DNA from: Aquimarina sp. Aq107
GTDB lineage: Bacteria; Bacteroidota; Bacteroidia; Flavobacteriales; Flavobacteriaceae
Length of the DNA stretch: 64,000 nt
Assembly: GCF_943733665.1 (NCBI RefSeq)
Contig: NZ_OX030782.1
Span: 1,948,501-2,012,500, forward strand
Direction: 5' to 3'
Shown here: positions 60,178 through 64,000 of the stretch, one piece after another
How the letters are laid out: each line of letters begins with the position of its first letter
Position numbering within the stretch: the first letter of the stretch is position 1
Program-made: the position numbers and the translations under genes
The notes under the pieces: model-generated
Databases searched by the model: none
The model's input: the letters and a program-made list of their open reading frames with translations, nothing else
What the model was told of the DNA's origin: nothing

Positions 60178-61401
60178 ATGCAATTCGATGCCTTAATACT
60201 CAAAGTAGCTAGTAGATGTAATCTTAATTGTTCCTATTGTTTTATGTATAATCTTGGTGATACTACATATAAGGGGCAACCTAAATTTATGTCGTATGAA
60301 ATAATTGATTCCATTTTAGAAAAAACCAGACGATATATTCAGAAATATAATAAAAAGGAATTTTCTTTTATTTTCCATGGCGGAGAACCTTTATTAATAG
60401 ATAAGGAGTTTTACAGAACTTTTGTAGCTAAAGCTAATAACATCAATAAACTGCTTCCTAATGTCATTTTTAAGTATGATATACAAACCAATGGAGTTTT
60501 AATAGATGAGGATTGGTGTACACTGTTTAGAGAATTAAATATTTATCCTAGTACCAGTGTAGATGGCACAAAAGAAGCGCACGACATGTTTAGAGTAGAT
60601 CATCGGGGAAATGGTAGTTATGATCAAGTATGTAGAGGAGTTAAGTTATTAAAAGAGCAAATAGGATATGCTGATACAGTTTGTGTAGTAAATATTAAAG
60701 AAGATGCAGATACTATGTATAAAAGTTTCAAGAAAATGAATGCAAATTCTGTAAATTTCTTAATTCCAGATTATACACATGATAATTTTCCCTTTGATAA
60801 AAATAAAACGGAAATGGCTGATTGGTTAATTAAGCTATTTGATGTTTGGATACAGGATTCTGAACGATATAAGATTCCTATTTTTATAGGGTTAGTAAAT
60901 AGGTTGTTAGGTGTTACCGAACAAACAAATAATGAATCTGCCGTTTTGGTCATCGAAACAAATGGAGAAATAGAAGCGATAGATTCTTTAAAAGCTTGTG
61001 GACATGGTTTTACAAAATCAGGAATTAATGTATTGCACAATGATTTTTCTGATATTAAAAAATCTCCTTTAGGGAAGTTGTATTTTGAAGAAAGTACAAC
61101 AAAGTTGTGTGGTCAATGTCTTAGTTGTCCAATAAAAGAAGTCTGTCAGGGAGGTAGGTTGGTTCATAGATATAAAAAAGAAAATGGTTTTAATAATACA
61201 TCTGTATATTGTAATGATCTTATAAAGTTGATAGCTCATATTCAGAATACCTTAATGACTATTTTTCCTAAATTATATAGTCAGAAAAATATAGATTGTA
61301 TAAAAAGTGAAGAAATTATTCAATATTTGAGTAAGGAAAGGAGAAATTCTTCTACCAATTCAATGTTCTCTATAGAGTTAGAGTATTTTGCTTCCAGCTA
61401 G
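60178..61401 (+). CDS. radical SAM/SPASM peptide maturase (FxsB/GrrM cyclophane-forming type)
   Basis: 407 aa. The radical SAM cluster motif is CNLNCSYC at residues 14-21 (ALILKVASRCNLNCSYCFMYNLGD), with FIFHGGEPLL and DIQTNGVLID as the GGE and ribose motifs. The C-terminal SPASM region has C-x2-C-x2-C-x5-C in LCGQCLSCPIKEVCQGGR plus the later NGFNNTSVYCNDL; one more Cys is in KACGHGF. These features, especially CxGGxxxHRY and NGFxNxSVYC, match the FxsB/GrrM/XncB maturases that make three-residue cyclophanes. It is preceded by the GG-leader precursor and two hairpins. Substrate assignment is inference. Confidence 0.85.
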   Translation: MQFDALILKVASRCNLNCSYCFMYNLGDTTYKGQPKFMSYEIIDSILEKTRRYIQKYNKKEFSFIFHGGEPLLIDKEFYRTFVAKANNINKLLPNVIFKYDIQTNGVLIDEDWCTLFRELNIYPSTSVDGTKEAHDMFRVDHRGNGSYDQVCRGVKLLKEQIGYADTVCVVNIKEDADTMYKSFKKMNANSVNFLIPDYTHDNFPFDKNKTEMADWLIKLFDVWIQDSERYKIPIFIGLVNRLLGVTEQTNNESAVLVIETNGEIEAIDSLKACGHGFTKSGINVLHNDFSDIKKSPLGKLYFEESTTKLCGQCLSCPIKEVCQGGRLVHRYKKENGFNNTSVYCNDLIKLIAHIQNTLMTIFPKLYSQKNIDCIKSEEIIQYLSKERRNSSTNSMFSIELEYFASS

Positions 61402-61469
61402 AATTGAAATTTTAAGTATTCTGATTATAAAGAACTGTTTACATTCATTTTAGTACTAATAGTTTCATT

Positions 61470-61778
61470 ATGAAAAAAAATCTTCAAAATAATGATCATT
61501 CAATGGGCGAATTTGCTACTGTTGATCAATGTTCGTTAAGAGGACATTTACGTTGTGTATATACTACTGGTAAAGAAGTGTATCGAGATGGTCGTAATGG
61601 TCGAAAAACAATTCATTGGTGGACTATGTCTTATATCGGAAGAGCTTGTACTAGAAAGTGGGGTAAACGAGCTGGAATTTTTTATGAAGCTTTATTCGTA
61701 GTCCCTCATTACATTGGAATATTCTTTGGAAACCTTCTTGGATATTGTATGTTTTTAGTTTTAGGAAGTAAGAAATGA
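61470..61778 (+). CDS. small Cys-containing membrane protein after the maturase
   Basis: 102 aa, unrecognised. Basic, Cys-containing N-terminal half (VDQCSLRGHLRCVYTTGK, GRACTRKWGKRAG) and a hydrophobic C-terminal helix (ALFVVPHYIGIFFGNLLGYCMFLVLG). It lies 68 bp after the radical SAM stop on the same strand. Possibilities include a membrane accessory of the RiPP system or an unrelated gene; sequence does not decide. Confidence 0.6.
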   Translation: MKKNLQNNDHSMGEFATVDQCSLRGHLRCVYTTGKEVYRDGRNGRKTIHWWTMSYIGRACTRKWGKRAGIFYEALFVVPHYIGIFFGNLLGYCMFLVLGSKK

Positions 61779-61878
61779 TTCATCTAATTCATTATTTGAA
61801 TTAGAATTATTTTGTAAATATTACCACAATAATTGACCTGTTATTGTGTTTAAGTAATGTTAATTTTATGAAATAATT

Positions 61879-62681
61879 ATGAAAAATTGGCTAATTATAT
61901 TTTCATTCATTTTTTGTTGTTCTTCTATTATTGCTCAAAAGGAAATTAAATTTTCTAGTTACTTTAAAACCAATAAGGCGAACTTACGGCTTAGTGATTT
62001 CTCAAGACTTTCTAGGTATATTGATTCAATTTCGAAATTAAAAAACGTTGGTAAAATAAAAGTTTTTGGTTATTGCGACGATGTAGGAGAAGAAGCTAAT
62101 AATCTTATGTTATCTCAAAAAAGATCAGAATTCGTCTCTGAACAAATTAAGGTTAAAGCAAATAAGCAGACGGTACTATTTTCTCCTGTAGGTAAAGGGG
62201 AGTTACCAATTGATGACGAGAGTGATTTTTCTGTATCGGAACAAAGAAAGAAAAACAGAAGAGTTGATATTATTGTTTATTTCAATGATAAAAATCGGAT
62301 TATTGATGACTATCATGAGAAGGGTGATAAAATTATTTTAAATAATGTTTTGTTTCAAGGTGGTAAAACTTTATTCTTACCAAGAACGGATTTTGTATTA
62401 CATAAATTGGTAAAAGAATTAAAAGAAAAAAGAAGTTACATATACAACTTCAAGGTCATATAAATCAGTTAAAACCTCAGCAGATGGCTGACTCTACATT
62501 ATATAGACCCGAAGACAATTTATCTACACGAAGAGCAAAAAAGGTATATGATTTTTTAATTTCTAATGGTATTGATAAAGAACGATTATCTTACATAGGT
62601 TTCGAGGGTAAATTTCCGTTAGGTACATATCCGCAATATAATAGAAGAGTAGAAATAGAAATAACGGATATCAAAGAATAA
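61879..62681 (+). pseudogene. double OmpA-domain protein gene broken by a frameshift
   Basis: Signal peptide (IIFSFIFCCSSIIAQ) and first OmpA-like domain (FSSYFKTNKANLRLSDFSRLSRYIDSI, VFGYCDDVGEEANNLMLSQKRSEF, SEQRKKNRRVDIIVYF) read in one frame to a TAA at 62461-62463. The second OmpA domain continues in another frame: after ELKEKRSY, the other frame gives IQLQGHINQL...DNLSTRRAKKVYDFL...GFEGKFPLGTYPQYNRRVEIEI to 62681. Removing two bases near the ATATA at about 62440-62447 would rejoin them. It is either a pseudogene, a sequencing error or a programmed/slippage shift. OmpA domains bind peptidoglycan. Confidence 0.75.
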
Positions 62682-62757
62682 TATAATTCTGTTAAAAACT
62701 TGTTTTCTTTTTCTCCTAAAAAAATAAGTTATTTGTTCCCGGAAAAAAAAGTAGTCA

Positions 62758-63327
62758 TTGGAAGAACAAATTATTACAACGAAGAAGTTTACTCGAAATA
62801 ATTTCTTTAAGAATACCTATTGTGTGTTTAAAGGAGTACGTTTAAGAGAAATTTCTAGGAGAAAACCTCATTATCGCAGTGAATCGGGTAGTACCTATTA
62901 TTATACAACTAATGGAGTATATCGTCTATCTAATCATTGGGGTAGAGCTGCTAAGTGTAATTGGAGATTGGTCTCAGAAATTCCTGTGGAGATTGATGAT
63001 CTACGATTAGGGTATGCTGATTGGACTGATTTTAGAGAAAACCTAGATCAAGATGTGGATGCATATTATATTGCTGTAGATTTCGAAACCAAAACTGTTA
63101 GTTATAAGCATAAGGACAATCCTGCTTATGATCATATTGCAATTATTAGACCTGTAGATGCTACTCGTAAATTGATTAAACAGATAAAAACTCTTTTAGA
63201 AGACCATAAATGGGCAAAGTACTATGATTATGAGGATTTAGATGAGTTCCGTAAAGAAATAGTTATGGAATTAGTAAACACAACCAAAACACTACATGAT
63301 ATTAGAAGAGAATTAGCATCGGGCTAA
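62758..63327 (+). CDS. hypothetical protein
   Basis: 189 aa from a TTG at 62758 (no alternative ATG close by); unrecognised. N-terminal half is rich in aromatics and basic residues (RKPHYRSESGSTYYYTTNGVYRLSNHWGRAAKCNWRL). The middle has a strand/helix alternation (DWTDFRENLDQDVDAYYIAVDFETKTVSYKHKD) and the C-terminus is helical (KLIKQIKTLLEDHKWAKYYDYEDLDEFRKEIVMELV). No signal or membrane segment. It is convergent with the pirin gene, 3 bp apart. Confidence 0.7.
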   Translation: MEEQIITTKKFTRNNFFKNTYCVFKGVRLREISRRKPHYRSESGSTYYYTTNGVYRLSNHWGRAAKCNWRLVSEIPVEIDDLRLGYADWTDFRENLDQDVDAYYIAVDFETKTVSYKHKDNPAYDHIAIIRPVDATRKLIKQIKTLLEDHKWAKYYDYEDLDEFRKEIVMELVNTTKTLHDIRRELASG

Positions 63328-63329
63328 AA

Positions 63330-64000
63330 CTATTCGGGCATTATTACATAACTGTTATCGTCAGGTACCTTTGGAAATTGTTTGTTCCTCCATTTTTCTT
63401 TTGCTTCTTCTAGTTTAGTCGAACTAGAGGAAACAAAATTCCAATAAATATGGCGTTCTTCAGGAAATGGTTGTCCTCCGAAAAGTAAGATGTGTGTATT
63501 TGGTTCTAAAACTATGGTACATGTATCTTCTATTTTAGAAACTAGCATATTTCCTTTTGGGATTTTGTTTTCACAAGCTTGTATTTCTCCTTCAACAATA
63601 CAGATACCTATTTCTCCTCGTAATTCGCCTTTGATTTGTAATTCGTAACGTTCATTATTTTTTACTTCTACCATAAAAAGTTCTGAATGCACAGGCAACG
63701 ATGATATTCTACCATATCCTTTTCCGGCAACTAACTTAAATTCAGTTGTTCCATCATTCCAAGAAGGGATTTTAGTTTTATCTAAATGATGAAATTCTGG
63801 TGCTATATTTTCTAAATGTTTTGGTAGTGCTACCCAAATTTGATATCCGTGTGTTATAAATTCTGTACCGTCCCTCATATCCTTAGGAGTACGTTCGGTA
63901 TGTGTAACTCCTTTTCCGGCAACCATCCAATTCACAGAACCTGGAGAAATACGTTGATTGGTACCAATACTATCCTGATGCATAATTTCACCATCTAATA
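63330..64000 (-). CDS. pirin family protein, C-terminal part (5' end outside window)
   Basis: At least 223 aa; the frame stays open through the right edge (LDGEIMHQDSIG), so the real start lies beyond 64000. Bicupin pirin: the first cupin contains SVNWMVAGKGVTHTERTP with the conserved metal His, HGYQIWVALPKHLENIAPEFHH is the linker to the second cupin, and the end has HILLFGGQPFPEERHIYWNFVSSS typical of YhaK/pirin. Bacterial pirins have quercetin 2,3-dioxygenase-like or regulatory roles; activity here is not known. Confidence 0.93.
   Translation of the reverse strand, partial: LDGEIMHQDSIGTNQRISPGSVNWMVAGKGVTHTERTPKDMRDGTEFITHGYQIWVALPKHLENIAPEFHHLDKTKIPSWNDGTTEFKLVAGKGYGRISSLPVHSELFMVEVKNNERYELQIKGELRGEIGICIVEGEIQACENKIPKGNMLVSKIEDTCTIVLEPNTHILLFGGQPFPEERHIYWNFVSSSSTKLEEAKEKWRNKQFPKVPDDNSYVIMPE

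Noticed and set aside
62484..62681. Second half of the OmpA gene as a separate 65-aa protein
   Set aside because: It lacks a signal peptide and begins inside an OmpA domain whose first strands lie in the other frame; one broken gene explains it better.
1..64000. CRISPR arrays, insertion sequences, prophage genes, tRNA or rRNA genes
   Set aside because: No regularly spaced repeats, transposase or integrase signatures, or cloverleaf/rRNA-like segments were recognised by reading; a dedicated tRNA/IS search was not possible.

Overview
The window is AT-rich DNA from a member of the Bacteroidota, most likely a marine Flavobacteriaceae (an Aquimarina-like genus is a guess). The signs are type IX secretion (T9SS) C-terminal sorting domains, many lipoproteins with acidic residues after the lipid Cys, TAnnTTTG-type -7 promoter elements, LytTR two-component and AraC/TPR regulators, the CAL67264-type small membrane protein next to ettA, frequent TTG starts and very few Shine-Dalgarno sequences. 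No tRNA, rRNA, CRISPR array, prophage or insertion sequence was recognised.

Layout. 1-6.2 kb: end of a GAPDH gene, a DUF5916 outer-membrane protein, a LytS/LytTR-type two-component pair and a divergent T9SS-exported beta-propeller with three direct repeats at 21-bp spacing between them. 6.2-10.2 kb: SDR dehydrogenase with its TetR regulator, GNAT acetyltransferase, NlpC/P60 peptidase, thiolase. 10.4-16.5 kb: a PgpH-like HD phosphodiesterase, a secreted protein, a double-glycine (GG) leader peptide, a DUF3817 protein with a vestigial second tail, MscS channel, VTT-domain protein. 16.8-21.4 kb: GIN-domain protein, DoxX protein, surface alpha-amylase, AraC-type membrane regulator. 21.5-26.3 kb: menaquinone genes menA, menC and menE with a metallo-hydrolase and a CPBP protease. 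26.4-30.8 kb: a TonB-plug/vWA chimera, an M24 peptidase and a lipoprotein.

31-35.5 kb is an accessory-looking locus on the minus strand: two small Cys-rich GG-leader peptides (one with an inhibitor-cystine-knot spacing), a lipoprotein, a T9SS protein and an AraC/TPR membrane regulator. The lipoprotein and T9SS genes share a 20-bp palindrome upstream. 35.6-48.8 kb is mostly housekeeping: acyl-CoA carboxylase beta, NUC1 endonuclease, ettA, HAD, CAT-like acetyltransferase, rluE, an orphan HEIGH zincin, a cold-shock protein, a metallo-hydrolase and TauE. 48.9-55.1 kb: SulP transporter, DMT transporter, ALO-type oxidase, Bor-like lipoprotein.

55.2-64 kb is again accessory in character: a hipBA toxin-antitoxin operon with three operators and an abutting membrane-protein gene, a possible structured RNA, DUF2293 and YchJ proteins, then a compact RiPP locus. 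The RiPP locus holds a 71-aa GG-leader precursor, two intergenic hairpins and a radical SAM/SPASM maturase of the FxsB/GrrM (cyclophane-forming) type. It is followed by a small Cys-containing membrane protein, a double-OmpA gene broken by a frameshift, an unknown protein and a partial pirin gene.

The strongest candidates for undescribed biology are the single-maturase RiPP locus at 59.8-61.4 kb and the dispersed family of GG-leader Cys-rich peptides at 13.3, 31.1 and 31.4 kb, whose leaders match each other position by position although their cores differ.
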